DNA of 64,000 nucleotides. Origin: an uncultured Clostridia bacterium. Lineage in GTDB: Bacteria; Bacillota; Clostridia; TANB77; CAG-465. The notes under the pieces are model-generated. The model saw only the letters and a program-made list of their open reading frames with translations, ran no database searches and was not told the origin of the DNA. The position numbers were made by a program, and so were the translations under genes. The DNA lies in assembly GCA_949106495.1 (NCBI GenBank), contig CARYZD010000007.1, positions 45,591-109,590 of the forward strand. Direction: 5' to 3'. Shown in pieces: positions 63,945 through 64,000 of this stretch; the first letter of the stretch is position 1; each line of letters starts with the position of its first letter.

Positions 63945-64000
63945 AATTATTTTAGAAATTTTTAAATTTTTTATGAAATATTTTATAATATTTTCTAAAA

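Overview
This window is very AT-rich (I estimate below 30% G+C in most genes) and nearly all genes lie on the minus strand. The gene set points to a spore-forming or spore-descended member of the Clostridia (Firmicutes): AGGAGG-type ribosome binding sites, a T-box leader on thrS, HrcA/CIRCE heat-shock control, a PASTA-domain kinase, sortase-type surface proteins, a LexA repressor with CGAAC-like operators and a dipicolinate synthase subunit. I cannot name a genus; an uncultured gut-type lineage is plausible.

Layout, in coordinate order (transcription mostly runs right to left). 1-5.3 kb: the 5' part of argS (cut by the window edge), an RNHCP zinc-ribbon protein, a Bax-inhibitor-1 membrane protein, a fused uracil permease/uracil phosphoribosyltransferase behind a leader ORF and terminator, and an ImmA/IrrE-like protein lacking the HEXXH motif. 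5.4-9.9 kb: rimO, rho and a TGS-uridine-kinase protein. 10-17.2 kb: an orphan dpaB with an unknown partner, a small membrane protein, carAB behind a second leader ORF/terminator, and lexA with two SOS boxes. 17.2-32.4 kb: the housekeeping block ybaK-like, rsmD, coiled-coil protein, ftsK, def, unknown, fmt, mazG-like, rlmN, prpC, prkC, rsgA, a ribulose-phosphate epimerase fused to an AlkD-like DNA glycosylase, pfkA and an ArsC/Spx protein. 32.5-34.9 kb: a frameshifted SH3b-VanW protein, a compositionally foreign helical gene and gene debris. 34.9-39.7 kb: hrcA-grpE-dnaK-dnaJ under CIRCE. 39.8-40.2 kb: a decayed IS3-family element. 40.3-48.9 kb: two giant paralogous thioester/Cna-B surface adhesins. 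49-59.4 kb: thrS with T-box, a membrane-anchored unknown, queH, ruvB with a candidate SOS box, a plus-strand pair (polysaccharide deacetylase and thermonuclease), an LD-carboxypeptidase, rsmE, ppaC and der. 59.5-63.7 kb: a giant LPNTG-anchored protein with eleven MucBP-like repeats.

Two themes stand out. First, pyrimidine supply: uraA-upp and carAB each follow a promoter, a short U-rich leader ORF and an intrinsic terminator overlapping the leader stop codon. This is the geometry of the UTP-sensitive pyrBI attenuator of enterobacteria rather than the PyrR attenuator usual in Firmicutes. Second, the cell surface: three proteins of about 1400 residues together with the VanW, deacetylase and LD-carboxypeptidase genes suggest a heavily decorated, adhesive envelope. 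No CRISPR array, rRNA or tRNA gene was seen.
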